This document shows positions 44,762 to 54,023 of a stretch of 64,000 bases of DNA, piece by piece. The DNA is taken from contig JAHBTW010000003.1 of the NCBI GenBank assembly GCA_019638385.1, positions 1 through 64,000 of the forward strand, written 5' to 3'. The number at the start of each line of letters is the position of its first letter. Positions within the stretch are counted from its first letter, which is position 1. Below the pieces are notes generated by a model that saw only the letters and a list, made by a program, of their open reading frames with translations, searched no databases and was not told the DNA's origin. This DNA is from Saprospiraceae bacterium (GTDB lineage: Bacteria > Bacteroidota > Bacteroidia > Chitinophagales > Saprospiraceae). The position numbers and the translations under genes were made by a program.

Positions 44762-46468
44762 ATGCGTATGAGGCACAAATACGATTTTCGCATCAGTCCC
44801 AAACCGATTTCGGATAAGGACATTGCCCGGCACAAAGATTTTGACGCCCTGCTGAAAGCGCACCAAACCGGCGCCCGGCGCAGTGGAATCGTTCAAATGC
44901 GGCATCTGATGTATGCCGGTACCGGATTGGTCGCCGCAGCTATTGCCCTCTTCCTGATTCTCCGCATTCCGGCCACGCCGGGCGCCGTTCAGGATGACGT
45001 GGCCTTTTGGGCCGAACAGCCTTTTGTAGCGCCGCCCTTGCCCCGGCTTTCCCGCGAATTTACTCCATTGAACTTAGACGATGTCACAACACCCAAAACG
45101 ATTGAAGCATCCAACGGCAATCCTCGATTTATCATTCCCGAAATGGCTTTCATGGACGACCGGGGCAACCCGGTGGAAGGGTCTGTGGATATATTCTTTC
45201 GCAAATTAGACGATTTTGTTGACTTCTTTCTGGCAGGAATTGTGCTTACCCACGATTCTGCCGGAATCAAACGCCAATTGGAATCGGGCGGAATGGTAGA
45301 AATTTATGCCGAACAAAACGGCCAACGAGTTTATATGGCCCCCGGTAAGGTGATCGCGGTGGAATTTGAGTCGGAGATGCAGCTCGCTTCCACGAATAAT
45401 TTCCCCGAATTTTATGTCTATTACCTCGACTCAGCAGCGCGCACCTGGGTAAATCGCGGTTCGGGCAATACCCAACTGCTTGGCGAAACCCGCCCCGCCG
45501 AAACCGACCCGGGATATGCCTACAAAATGAAACTCTATGAAGACATTGCTGCCATTGACGCCGCCGCCGCTCAGGAACTGGCCCAGTTGGAAGTTGCTAT
45601 GCAGGCGCCCATACCGCCGATGAAACCGGAAAGAAGCGATCCCAATCAACCCACTATTGAACTCGACTTTCTGGAGGGCGCCGTTCCCGAAACTGCTTCC
45701 GGCGATCAGGCCAAAATGTATCAGGGAACTATCTGGCAAGTTTCGCCTCGCAGCCCCGCCTACGATCAGCGCGCATTCGGTGTAACCTGGCAGTCGGCGC
45801 GCCTGCGCCAATTAGAAGGGAGCGATTACGAACTGCTGCTTTCTCACGGTCAAAGTTCGCTTAGGTTGCTGGTCAATCCCGTACTTACCGGCTCCGCTTA
45901 CGAGCAGGCGATGGAAGCCTATCGGAAAGCTTATGCGGAATACGAGCGGGCCTACCGTCAATGGGAGGAACGTATGAATAAAGAGCGCCTCGCGATTCGC
46001 CACAAGCAGGAGAAAAACAAAGAAACGGCCCGAAAACGATGCGAAAAGGAAATGGCCGGAGCGGGAGTTGCAGCATCTTCCATGTTGCGGGTAAAACTCC
46101 GGCATCGCATGGAAATCAACCAGTTGGGGCTTTGGTCAGTTGCGCATCCACTGCCTTCTACGCCCACGGTTGCGGCCGGGCGTATCACCGATCAATACGA
46201 TAATGCCTACAACCGCCGAATCGCTTATGTGGTGAACCCGGAGTTGAATACATTGCACCAAGTTCTCATAGGCGGCGGCAACAATCGAATTCCGTTGTCA
46301 CCGGGGAGCATGCTGTGGGCCGTATCGCCGGATGGAAAAATTGCCGTCCTGCGCCCGAAAGCGTTGCAACAGGCTTTCTCCAAAGTGACTTCAGTCAAAT
46401 TGGTCATGGAGTTGCAGGAGCAACAGCCTACTACGGAGGAAGAGTTGCGTCGCTTATTGCAACTATAA
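44762..46468 (+). CDS. Single-pass membrane protein, probable anti-sigma/sensor partner
   Basis: 568 residues. A basic cytosolic stretch of ~45 residues precedes one membrane helix (MYAGTGLVAAAIALFLIL, about residues 50-67). The large periplasmic part has PRFIIPEMAFMDDRGNPVEGSV, IFFRKLDDFVDFFLAGIVLT, a VNRGSGNTQLLGETRP segment and a coiled-coil stretch (residues about 375-430, EAYRKAYAEYERAYRQWEERM). I see no canonical anti-sigma zinc motif (HxxxCxxC). The role as the anti-sigma partner is inferred from order, orientation and topology. Bacteroidota contain similar sigma-plus-large-sensor pairs. Confidence 0.7.
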   Translation: MRMRHKYDFRISPKPISDKDIARHKDFDALLKAHQTGARRSGIVQMRHLMYAGTGLVAAAIALFLILRIPATPGAVQDDVAFWAEQPFVAPPLPRLSREFTPLNLDDVTTPKTIEASNGNPRFIIPEMAFMDDRGNPVEGSVDIFFRKLDDFVDFFLAGIVLTHDSAGIKRQLESGGMVEIYAEQNGQRVYMAPGKVIAVEFESEMQLASTNNFPEFYVYYLDSAARTWVNRGSGNTQLLGETRPAETDPGYAYKMKLYEDIAAIDAAAAQELAQLEVAMQAPIPPMKPERSDPNQPTIELDFLEGAVPETASGDQAKMYQGTIWQVSPRSPAYDQRAFGVTWQSARLRQLEGSDYELLLSHGQSSLRLLVNPVLTGSAYEQAMEAYRKAYAEYERAYRQWEERMNKERLAIRHKQEKNKETARKRCEKEMAGAGVAASSMLRVKLRHRMEINQLGLWSVAHPLPSTPTVAAGRITDQYDNAYNRRIAYVVNPELNTLHQVLIGGGNNRIPLSPGSMLWAVSPDGKIAVLRPKALQQAFSKVTSVKLVMELQEQQPTTEEELRRLLQL

Positions 46469-46480
46469 AGAAAATCAATT

Positions 46481-46941
46481 ATGGTTTGGATACAAACAAC
46501 CCGTCGGCGGGGCGAGAAGCAATGTTTCTCTGTCATTCTGACGGCCTTCTTATTAGCGGTAGTTTTTTACCGGCGTATGGACAGCGCACGGTCCCGGAAT
46601 CGGAAACGATGCGCTTTCAGGCACAGGTTTCACGCGACACGGCCGCATTGGCCGATCTATTATCGGATGACTTGGTTTATATTCACTCCAACGCATTGAT
46701 AGAAACAAAGGCCGATTTTATTCGCAGCGTAAGCAGCGGCGGCATTCGTTATCTCGCTATGCAGGCAGAGGGCAAACCGGTGATTCGGCAATGGGGAAAA
46801 ACAGCCATTTCCAATGGACTTGCGTTGGTGAGCGGTCTGTACCAAGGCACGAAGTTTGACATCCGCCTGTACTACACGGCCGTTTACCGGAAGGAAAAAG
46901 GGATATGGAAACTTTGCTCGTGGCAGTCAACTAAAGGATAA
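46481..46941 (+). CDS. SnoaL/DUF4440-like secreted protein, frameshifted in its signal peptide
   Basis: The folded part (RTVPESETMRFQAQVSRDTAALADLLSDDL onward, ending WKLCSWQSTKG) is an NTF2-like/DUF4440 domain of about 120 residues. It is open from the ATG at 46522. A better signal peptide begins at the ATG 46481, 12 bases after the preceding gene: EKQCFSVILTAFLLAVVF. The two frames are joined if the T6 run at 46563-46568 is read as seven Ts, giving VVFLPAYGQ at the cleavage site. So either the sequence lacks one T, or the gene is off at this homopolymer. It is third in the sigma operon. The ligand is unknown. Confidence 0.65.
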
Positions 46942-46965
46942 GACCGGAGCGCTGAATACATTATA

Positions 46966-47007
46966 GGGCCATGAACTGCCACCTCTCGTATCGGCAGTTC
47001 ATGGCCC
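46966..47007. terminator. Perfect 15-base-stem bidirectional terminator
   Basis: GGGCCATGAACTGCC (46966-46980) and GGCAGTTCATGGCCC (46993-47007) pair perfectly around a 12-base loop. ATATTCTTCTTTATTTTA follows on the plus strand. It lies between the sigma operon and the convergent PorE-like gene and probably serves both. Confidence 0.85.
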
Positions 47008-47022
47008 ATATTCTTCTTTATT

Positions 47023-48978
47023 TTACATCTCTTTTCCGTAGCGCAAGCCGTTCTCGTAGCGCACTACAAAAGCGCCGGGGAAGTCGCGTTTTTGTACCTG
47101 TTCCATTACCTTAAAGGCTTCTTCTTTATTGGTGAAATCAGCGAGCATAACCCGCGTAAGGTTTTGGCTGGGAATGTATTCGGTATCCATACGGCCGGCC
47201 AGGCTGCTCACCCTTTTTAAACCGGAGTGCCCCGGATCGTACTTTTGCAAAGCGGCCAATTGCACTTTGTAATAAATCCCCGTCGAGCGAGGCGCTGAGC
47301 TGGTGTATTCCAATTGATCATCCGGGCCGATGCCGATGACGGTATATACTTCGTTGTCTGTAAACTTATCCACCGGGTTTGGATCAGCGGGAACTTCTAC
47401 CGGAGGCTCCACAACCATTTTATCCATATAAACAGGGCGTCCGTAGGTAGTGATAGCCGGATCGGTGGACGCAAATTCATAAGAGGCGCTTTGGTATCCG
47501 GTACTTTGTATCTCTATTTTGAATGTTCTGCCCGGCAGTATTTCAAAAGAGTAATTTCCGTCGTTGAAATCTTTCACGAGCAGGAGGTTCTCCACGTTGC
47601 CCGGCAATACCTGATACAGCGATGCGATGATCTCGCCCAAAGGCGCGCCACTATCACGGTCGTAGGTGGTACCTTTTACCATGAGGCGCCGGCCTCCGAT
47701 GGTGAATTCGAAGATATCTTCGTCGCGGGTATTATTTTTTTGCCCTCCGAAGGCCCGATTGGATACGAAGAAGCCTGCATTGCCGTCGGCATTGAGGATG
47801 TAGTAGAGGTCGTCGGCAGGGGAGTTGAAAGGCAATCCGATGTTTTCGGGTGTTGCCCATATCGTCTCCATGCCTTTGGATTTGAATACGTCTAACCCAC
47901 CTATAGATGGATGTCCATTGGAAGCAAAGTACAGCACGCCGGAGTTGGCGTCGTAAAAAGGCGTCATCTCATCTCCGGCCGTATTGACGGTAGGGCCGAG
48001 ATTGACGGGGAAGGAAAAATCAGTGTCATCGGCAGCCAAATCGCGCGAAACGAACCAGAGGTCCATACCGCCCCGGCCGCCTTCCCGGTTGGATGCGAAA
48101 AAGAGGAACTCCTGTCCGGCGAGTTCCGTCACGGTGGGGTGTGTGGCGGTCACTTTGTCCATATTGATGTAATCGGGCAGGCGTGTAGGCTGCGACCAAA
48201 CACCGCCCTGGCGCTTGATGAGGAAAATTTCGCAGCGGGTAGTCAGCGTGCCCCAGGATTCATCGCCTCTGCAGATGGTGAAGTAGAAGCGTTGACCGTC
48301 GGCAGAGAGCGTTCCGTTGCAGTAGTGGTCATTGGGGATAACGGGAAATGCTTCCGGCGCGCCTGCTTTCGACCATTCTTTGCCCTGCCGTTGGGAGCGG
48401 AATATGCGGGCTTTATTTCCGGCAGTAGAAGAAAAATACAATACGTCATTGGAGAAAGGAATGGGCGCAAACTCGGTAGCGTCGGTATTGACGCCGCGGC
48501 TGAGCAACATCACTTCCGCTTCGCGGTTGGCGCGGCCGGGCAGCTCTTTGGCCAGGTCGCATCCGGCAATCTCTACCCGGATGATTTCCTCCATGATGGC
48601 GCGATCGGCGCCGGTATATTTATCCAGATAAGCCTGAAACTCTCTTTTGGCGTCCTCATAACGTCCGTCCTGTTTGAGGCTGCGCGCATATTTCAACCCC
48701 GACATGGGGTATTTGACGTTGTCGTCCTTGATGTACTGAAAGTATTCGGCTGCTTTGCGGTAATCCTTGATGATGTAAAAGCTTTCGGCCGTTTTGAAGG
48801 CCAGGTCTTTGTTTTTCGGCTTTTTTTTGAAAGCCTGTTCGAATTCGACGGCAGCCTGGGCGTACTGGCCCTGCTGGTAGAGTTCATCACCCGATTTTCG
48901 GGATTTTTTCCAGTTCTGAGCGTCTATGGAATGTGCAAAACACATAGCCAGCGTCAGGAAAAATAATGTTTTACTCAT
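47023..48978 (-). CDS. PorE-like protein: TPR, PD40 propeller, CarboxypepD, SPOR domain
   Basis: 651 residues with a signal peptide (FFLTLAMCFAHSIDAQ). TPR repeats span residues ~25-130 (GDELYQQGQYAQAAVEFEQAF). A PD40 beta-propeller follows (FAPIPFSNDVLYFSSTAGN, LFFASNREGGRGGMDLWF, GVLYFASNGHPSIGGLDVF). A carboxypeptidase-regulatory-like domain follows (VKGTTYDRDSGAPLGEII), and a C-terminal SPOR domain (GIYYKVQLAALQKYDPGHSGL...LADFTNKEEAFKVMEQVQ). T9SS PorE in Porphyromonas has the first three parts but ends in an OmpA peptidoglycan-binding domain. Here SPOR, which binds denuded glycan strands, takes its place, suggesting a different anchor for the secretion machinery. Confidence 0.85.
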   Translation of the reverse strand: MSKTLFFLTLAMCFAHSIDAQNWKKSRKSGDELYQQGQYAQAAVEFEQAFKKKPKNKDLAFKTAESFYIIKDYRKAAEYFQYIKDDNVKYPMSGLKYARSLKQDGRYEDAKREFQAYLDKYTGADRAIMEEIIRVEIAGCDLAKELPGRANREAEVMLLSRGVNTDATEFAPIPFSNDVLYFSSTAGNKARIFRSQRQGKEWSKAGAPEAFPVIPNDHYCNGTLSADGQRFYFTICRGDESWGTLTTRCEIFLIKRQGGVWSQPTRLPDYINMDKVTATHPTVTELAGQEFLFFASNREGGRGGMDLWFVSRDLAADDTDFSFPVNLGPTVNTAGDEMTPFYDANSGVLYFASNGHPSIGGLDVFKSKGMETIWATPENIGLPFNSPADDLYYILNADGNAGFFVSNRAFGGQKNNTRDEDIFEFTIGGRRLMVKGTTYDRDSGAPLGEIIASLYQVLPGNVENLLLVKDFNDGNYSFEILPGRTFKIEIQSTGYQSASYEFASTDPAITTYGRPVYMDKMVVEPPVEVPADPNPVDKFTDNEVYTVIGIGPDDQLEYTSSAPRSTGIYYKVQLAALQKYDPGHSGLKRVSSLAGRMDTEYIPSQNLTRVMLADFTNKEEAFKVMEQVQKRDFPGAFVVRYENGLRYGKEM

Positions 48979-49057
48979 AATAAAGATTTTTAATCTTGGG
49001 TAAAGATAGGGATATTGCTTCGGTGTACAATATTAACGGCCCAATAACGCCGCCGGC

Positions 49058-49627
49058 CTATAATAATTGCGCCAATACGGTCGGAAAATAAAGGTGTTCC
49101 AACTCTTGTACGCGGCGGGCAATGTCCTGAGGCGTATCCTCGGGCAACACAGGGCAAGCGGCCTGGAAAATCGTCTGCCCCTCATCGTACTGCTCATTCA
49201 CATAGTGTATGGTTATTCCCGTCTCCGTTTCACCGGCTGCTTTCACCGCTTCATGCACATGCATGCCGTACATGCCTTTGCCGCCGTATCGGGGGAGTAA
49301 GGCCGGGTGGATGTTGACAATCCGTCGGGGGAATGCTTGTATTAAATAAGGTGGAATGAGCCAGAGAAAACCGGCCAGCACAATCAAATCAATTTGATCG
49401 GCCTGAAGGCGTTCGAGCAGGGCTTCCGAGTCGTAAAAACTGCTGCGATGGATGACTAGTGTATCCACGCCAAAATCGCGTGCAATGTCAAGCACCGACG
49501 CCTGCGGTTTGTTGGATACCACCAATTGCACCTTCACGGCATCCGAGTGTTGGAAATACTCCACAATGCGCCGGGCATTACTGCCGGCCCCGGAAGCGAA
49601 AATGGCGATATGCTTCCTGTTTTTCAA
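49058..49627 (-). CDS. purN: Phosphoribosylglycinamide formyltransferase
   Basis: 189 residues from a TTG at 49627 that overlaps the DUF4835 stop (TTGA). It has the FASGAGSNARRIVEYF phosphate loop, IVLAGFLWLIPPYLI, and the catalytic block NIHPALLPRYGGKGMYGMHVHEA with TGITIHYVNEQYDEGQ (catalytic Asn/His/Asp positions present). It transfers formyl from 10-formyl-tetrahydrofolate in purine synthesis. TTG as start is inferred from the position and length. Confidence 0.93.
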   Translation of the reverse strand: MKNRKHIAIFASGAGSNARRIVEYFQHSDAVKVQLVVSNKPQASVLDIARDFGVDTLVIHRSSFYDSEALLERLQADQIDLIVLAGFLWLIPPYLIQAFPRRIVNIHPALLPRYGGKGMYGMHVHEAVKAAGETETGITIHYVNEQYDEGQTIFQAACPVLPEDTPQDIARRVQELEHLYFPTVLAQLL

Positions 49628-50535
49628 GAACGAACGGTACGGTATCGCGCGGCATTGGAAGGGTCTATGCGGGTCATGATGCCGATGACCCGGTCTTTTT
49701 CCTGAAAGGAACCGCCTTTGAATATCTCGGTGACTTCCGTGCCTTTGGTTTGGTTAAACATCTGCACGACCATGCTGTTGGGATAGACCTGATTGACTTG
49801 TCCAATTTCATCGAGTGCCTGCAAAATGATGGCACGGCCGGCAGCAGGCTCTTTATACATTACATCAAGCCCGTGCAGATGGTAGTCGTACATGGCCTGA
49901 CGCATGGCGCGCACCCTCGGCGAGAGCATGTTTTCAATGATCCAATAACGGCTGCGATTGCCGTCCAAGGTGCGCCAGCCCGGATTGGCCACGGCGGCGC
50001 CTTGCGGTACGTTGTTGAGAATATCCTGCGCTATTTTGAAATAGGGGTCTCCACCGAGAGAAGAAAACGAATCATAATCTAAGCCGAGAATGATATAGGC
50101 ATAAAACGAAAGTACGGCAGAGAGGTTGTCGTTGTAAGCGTTTCGGGAAAAGATGAGCGGCTGAAACTGTTCATAATCGAAGGTGACGTCCCGGTCCTGG
50201 TGGTTGAGCATGGTGGTTTGGTAATTGCTGCCGAAAATAGGACGGGAAGACTGGATAGCAAGGTCTGCCTTGAAGCGGGTAGGCGACAATTCCTGTTGAA
50301 TGGTGAGTTGGAGATTGCAGTTGATGCGTTCGCCCGGCTCGTAGATATGGTCGGTGAATTTGGTGTTGTTGAGAAAATCCTGGATGGTTTTTTCCAGCGT
50401 TTCAAAAACCCTGGGATCAACGGTTTGCAAGCGTTGGGTGTTGATCTTGACCGAAAAATTAAGCTCCTGTGCCTGCGCGCTGAAGCAAAACAAGAAGGCG
50501 ACAAAAGCGGTGGCGAGTAAGCGTGTTCCTTTCAT
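49624..50535 (-). CDS. DUF4835 family secreted protein
   Basis: 303 residues with a signal peptide (LLATAFVAFLFCFSAQAQ) and the DUF4835 body: ELNFSVKINTQRLQTVDPRVFETLE, then NAYNDNLSAVLSFYAYIILGLDYDSFS, then RSRYWIIENMLSPRVRAMRQAMY. The family lies next to coaBC in many Bacteroidota. Its role is not established, though it is often linked to the cell envelope. It overlaps coaBC and purN by four bases each, so the run is one operon. Confidence 0.88.
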   Translation of the reverse strand: MKGTRLLATAFVAFLFCFSAQAQELNFSVKINTQRLQTVDPRVFETLEKTIQDFLNNTKFTDHIYEPGERINCNLQLTIQQELSPTRFKADLAIQSSRPIFGSNYQTTMLNHQDRDVTFDYEQFQPLIFSRNAYNDNLSAVLSFYAYIILGLDYDSFSSLGGDPYFKIAQDILNNVPQGAAVANPGWRTLDGNRSRYWIIENMLSPRVRAMRQAMYDYHLHGLDVMYKEPAAGRAIILQALDEIGQVNQVYPNSMVVQMFNQTKGTEVTEIFKGGSFQEKDRVIGIMTRIDPSNAARYRTVRS

Positions 50536-51743
50536 GGCATTGTTTTATTGAAGGTATTGGAAGCAGCATCGAGGATGTCATTGGCTACTTCGTACTTGTT
50601 TTTTAACTCAAAATAAACGGCATTATTGTCTGGATAAAGGAGGGTAATCCGGTTGGTGTCCACATCGAAGCCTGCACCAGGATCGCGCAGCGAGTTGAGT
50701 ACGATACAATCGAAATTTTTGCGCTGCATTTTCCCGCGGGCATTGGCCGCTTCGTTTTCTGTTTCCAAAGCAAACCCGATGAGTACCTGCCCGGGCTGTT
50801 TCATTTTACCCAATGCAGCCGCGATGTCCGGATTTTTGATAAGGTGCAACGTCATCTCCTCTCCGGTCTTTTTAATTTTTTCTTCAGCCACCTGAGCAGG
50901 CCGGTAATCGGCAACGGCGGCAGCCAAAATGCCGGCATCGGCATCAGGAAAGCAGCGCACTGCTTCGTCATACATTTGTCGGGCCGTTTCCACGCGAATG
51001 GTTTCTATTTCCGGATGAGCAGGGGCGAGCTTCGAAGGCCCCAGAATGAGTCGGACTTTAGCCCCGCGCCGTGCGGCGGCATCTGCCAGCGCTACCCCCA
51101 TGCGCCCGGAGGACCGGTTGCCGATAAATCGCACGGGATCAATGGGTTCGTAGGTAGGGCCGGCTGTTATGAGAACCGTTTTTCCGGCGAGGTCGTACGA
51201 TGCGGTGAAGTGCGCTTCCAGCAGCCCGGTGATGTCCTCCGGTTCTGCCATGCGACCTTCGCCGACCAGGCCGCTGGCCAATTCGCCGACACCGACGGGA
51301 ATGAGCCGATTGCCGAAAGATTGCAGCCTTTGCACGTTTTCCTGTACGGCCGGGTGGCGCCACATGTCAAGGTCCATAGCAGGGGCAAAAAACACAGGGC
51401 AACGAGCCGACAGATACACGGCCGTTATGATGTTGTCGGCTATGCCGTAAGATAAGCGGGCCAGGGTAGTAGCCGTCAGCGGCGCTACGACCATGACGTC
51501 TGCCCAGAGGCCCAGTTCTACATGGTTGTTCCAACTTTCTCCGCTGTGAATATTGGTCAGTACCTGTCTTTTGGAGAGCGTAGCTAAGGTGAGCGGCGAG
51601 ATAAAGTGCGTAGCCGGTTCGGTCATTAATACCTGTACTTCGGCGCCGGCTTTCACCCATAAACGCACGAGCATTGCCGCTTTGTAAGCGGCAATGCTCC
51701 CGGTAATGCCCAAAATGATTTTTTTACCTTGTAAACTGCTCAT
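50532..51743 (-). CDS. coaBC: Bifunctional phosphopantothenoylcysteine decarboxylase / phosphopantothenate-cysteine ligase
   Basis: 403 residues. The CoaC half has KIILGITGSIAAYKAAML, the catalytic His in ESWNNHVELG and MVVAPLTATTLARLSYGIADN; the CoaB half begins near TVLITAGPTYEPIDPVRFIGNRSSGRMG, followed by IKNPDIAAALG and NEAANARGKMQRKNFD. It carries out two steps of coenzyme A synthesis. It sits directly after rpoZ in the bamD-rpoZ-coaBC order shared by many Bacteroidota. Confidence 0.95.
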   Translation of the reverse strand: MSSLQGKKIILGITGSIAAYKAAMLVRLWVKAGAEVQVLMTEPATHFISPLTLATLSKRQVLTNIHSGESWNNHVELGLWADVMVVAPLTATTLARLSYGIADNIITAVYLSARCPVFFAPAMDLDMWRHPAVQENVQRLQSFGNRLIPVGVGELASGLVGEGRMAEPEDITGLLEAHFTASYDLAGKTVLITAGPTYEPIDPVRFIGNRSSGRMGVALADAAARRGAKVRLILGPSKLAPAHPEIETIRVETARQMYDEAVRCFPDADAGILAAAVADYRPAQVAEEKIKKTGEEMTLHLIKNPDIAAALGKMKQPGQVLIGFALETENEAANARGKMQRKNFDCIVLNSLRDPGAGFDVDTNRITLLYPDNNAVYFELKNKYEVANDILDAASNTFNKTMP

Positions 51744-51806
51744 GTGCGAGCGATCCTGGAACGGGACCGGAAAAGGAAAAAGAGCCGGTTCCCAATGGAT
51801 AATGGA

Positions 51807-52142
51807 TTATTTGCCCTTCTTTTCCACCAAACGGAAGGCCAGTTCTCCCCGAACGAATTCTTCCGTTGCCATGAGCGCGGGGTTGGGGAGTTTCTCGTAG
51901 AACTTGGAAATTTCAATCTGTTCCTTATTCTCGTTGATTTCTTCGATGGTATCGGAAGAAACGGCAAACTCCTCCAGCTTGTGATGCAGTTCGTACTTCA
52001 GTTCGGTATTGAGTTGGCGTGCCCGCTTGGAAATAATGGCGAGGGACTCATAGATGTTTCCATTGTCCTTCACCAACTCTGTTACGTTGCGCGGACCTGC
52101 GCTAGGTTCCAGCCCTTGAGCTTTTGCTTTGATATCCGACAT
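51807..52142 (-). CDS. rpoZ: RNA polymerase omega-type subunit
   Basis: 111 residues, in the Rpb6/omega-like form found in Bacteroidota: NIYESLAIISKRARQLNTELKYELHHKLEE, an acidic patch, then ALMATEEFVRGELAFRLVEKKGK. The start region overlaps the end of bamD by 41 bases. It assists assembly of the beta-prime subunit. Assignment rests on the motif and on the conserved position between bamD and coaBC. Confidence 0.87.
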   Translation of the reverse strand: MSDIKAKAQGLEPSAGPRNVTELVKDNGNIYESLAIISKRARQLNTELKYELHHKLEEFAVSSDTIEEINENKEQIEISKFYEKLPNPALMATEEFVRGELAFRLVEKKGK

Positions 52143-52953
52143 TTTCTAATTGTTTTATTTTTTTGATAGACGTTTCTTTCATCTGAACGACCTCCTTGCT
52201 GTTGGCGCTGTTCGGGAAGCGGACCAGAAATTCTTCTGCGCGCTCCAGCGTTTCAGCAAAACGATCGCCTTGTTTCTCAATGATGCTGTTTTCAGCCAGC
52301 AGGTACGAAGCCCGCATGATCATGTAGCGCACATTTTCTGCATTGCCGGTTTCCGGGAAATCCCGAAGCAGGTTTTCAAATGCGTGAACCGACGACTGAT
52401 AGTTGCGCACATCAAAGTAGAGCTTGCCTTCCTCAAACGCTTTGCGCTCTAATTTAGCGCGCAACTCGTCAATCAGGCGGTTGCACTCCGCCACCCGCTC
52501 GCTTTCCGGATAGCTATTGATGAAAAGCTGAAGATCATCAATGGCTTTGAGGGTATGCGTCTGATCCAATCGAAAGGTAGGCGACAGCATGTAGTTGGAA
52601 TATGCCGACATGAACGCGGCTTCCTCTTTGTAAGGGCTGCCGCCGAAGGTTTGCGTGAACGTATTGAAATAATAAGAGGCGAGCAAATACTGGCGGTTGT
52701 GGTAGTAAGTGTAAGAGTAGCGGTAGAAAATTTCTTCGGCTTCCTTTTTGCCCCGGTAAACGGGCAAAATAAGCTCCATCAATCCCTGAGCCTTTACAAA
52801 GTCTTTCTTATCGTAGTACTCAAAAGATTTTTTGTAAATAAGCTCAGGATCGCCGCCGCTGCGGATTTTCTCGTACTCGCTGCGGCAGCCGCCGAATAAA
52901 CTCAGGGCAATGATCCCGCCGAAAAGGACAGGCAAAACAATCTTATTCCTCAT
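52102..52953 (-). CDS. bamD: Outer-membrane assembly lipoprotein BamD
   Basis: 283 residues from MRNKIVLPVLFGGIIALSLF at 52953, with lipobox LFGGC (Cys23). Five TPR-type helical repeats follow (LIYKKSFEYYDKKDFVKAQGLMELI, EAEEIFYRYSYTYYHNRQYLLASYYFNTF, AIDDLQLFINSYPESERVAECNRLI). It is the essential scaffold of the BAM complex. It leads the bamD-rpoZ-coaBC-DUF4835-purN run. Confidence 0.92.
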   Translation of the reverse strand: MRNKIVLPVLFGGIIALSLFGGCRSEYEKIRSGGDPELIYKKSFEYYDKKDFVKAQGLMELILPVYRGKKEAEEIFYRYSYTYYHNRQYLLASYYFNTFTQTFGGSPYKEEAAFMSAYSNYMLSPTFRLDQTHTLKAIDDLQLFINSYPESERVAECNRLIDELRAKLERKAFEEGKLYFDVRNYQSSVHAFENLLRDFPETGNAENVRYMIMRASYLLAENSIIEKQGDRFAETLERAEEFLVRFPNSANSKEVVQMKETSIKKIKQLENVGYQSKSSRAGT

Positions 52954-52988
52954 AAGGGCGCAAAGGTAAGTTAAAAGAAGTAAACTCA

Positions 52989-54023
52989 TCAGGGTTTTAC
53001 AAATTTTTTCGTAACATCTATTGAACGGCCATTTAATACCTGCAGGTAATAAACGCCCGCAGGCAAACGGGAAATATCAAATTCGGTGTATTGGCCGGCG
53101 ATGGCCGTGAGTGTGGAAACCGGCCTGCCTGCCCCGTCCACTATGCGAGCATTCCACAGCTGTTCATTGGCGGCGCCCTCTTGCTCCAGCGTTATTTGGT
53201 TTTGAGCTACGGTCGGAAATACTTTCCAAACATCCGGAGTTTGCGCGATGATCGGCGCAGAAGAAGTGAGCGGCGTAAATCGGTAGATTTGACCATCCTC
53301 AGGGTTGCCGATCAGCGGGGTTAAAAAGTCTATTTCATCAATATCGTCCACAATCGCTATTTCGGGAGATGCGGGCTGCCCGGTGAGGAAAAAAAGACTG
53401 CCGAACAGGTTGGGGTTGAGGTCAGGGAATGTATCAACGAGGCCGATGAGCGGCCCTGTGAGAAAGCTATGCACTATTTCGTTGTCTGCAATGGAACTTG
53501 GTCCGAACCGGATTTCAATGGCATTGTTGGCCTCGTAGAGCCACAGTTGTAAGTTGATGAAGTCGTTGTTGGTGTCATTGTCAAATAGTTCGTTATAAAA
53601 ACCGGCATTGACCCACTCAATTTTAAGAATACGGCTGCCGGGCGTCCCTTCGAGCAGGTAAACGATTTCCGATTGGGAAACATCTTCCAGATATCCGCGA
53701 TCAATCAGATCGGTTGCATAAGCCACAATAACCGGCGGATTGGGATATTCGCCGTTGAGAGGCGGGGAGAGGGTGCCGCCTACACCGGCAGAGAGGTCTA
53801 ATTCGGTCATATCTCTTCCGAAAAGAGTAAACTCAAACCCGATAGGGATGATTTCCTCCGGGTCATCCCAGATCATGCCGTTGGTAATGGACGTAGCATT
53901 GGATAGCGGAATATACGGGGTATTGCCGAAACTGAAGGCGTAAGGGAAGGATTGGCTGCGGGCCGCTGTGATGCAGAAAAACAGCAGGAGCAAACAGGCA
54001 ACAGTGGTAAGTGTTTTTTTCAT
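52989..54023 (-). CDS. T9SS type A secreted protein
   Basis: 344 residues. The signal peptide (LTTVACLLLLFFCITAARSQ) is followed by a beta-rich region containing IPIGFEFTLFGRDMTELDLSAGVGGTLS, which resembles the N-terminal part of Bacteroidota surface proteins that carry jelly-roll-like folds (family uncertain). The C-terminus is a type A sorting domain (VWKVFPTVAQNQITLEQ, LPAGVYYLQVLNG, TKKFVKP). The function is unknown. It is the first of the second secreted-protein cluster and lies 35 bases upstream of bamD on the same strand. Confidence 0.82.
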   Translation of the reverse strand: MKKTLTTVACLLLLFFCITAARSQSFPYAFSFGNTPYIPLSNATSITNGMIWDDPEEIIPIGFEFTLFGRDMTELDLSAGVGGTLSPPLNGEYPNPPVIVAYATDLIDRGYLEDVSQSEIVYLLEGTPGSRILKIEWVNAGFYNELFDNDTNNDFINLQLWLYEANNAIEIRFGPSSIADNEIVHSFLTGPLIGLVDTFPDLNPNLFGSLFFLTGQPASPEIAIVDDIDEIDFLTPLIGNPEDGQIYRFTPLTSSAPIIAQTPDVWKVFPTVAQNQITLEQEGAANEQLWNARIVDGAGRPVSTLTAIAGQYTEFDISRLPAGVYYLQVLNGRSIDVTKKFVKP

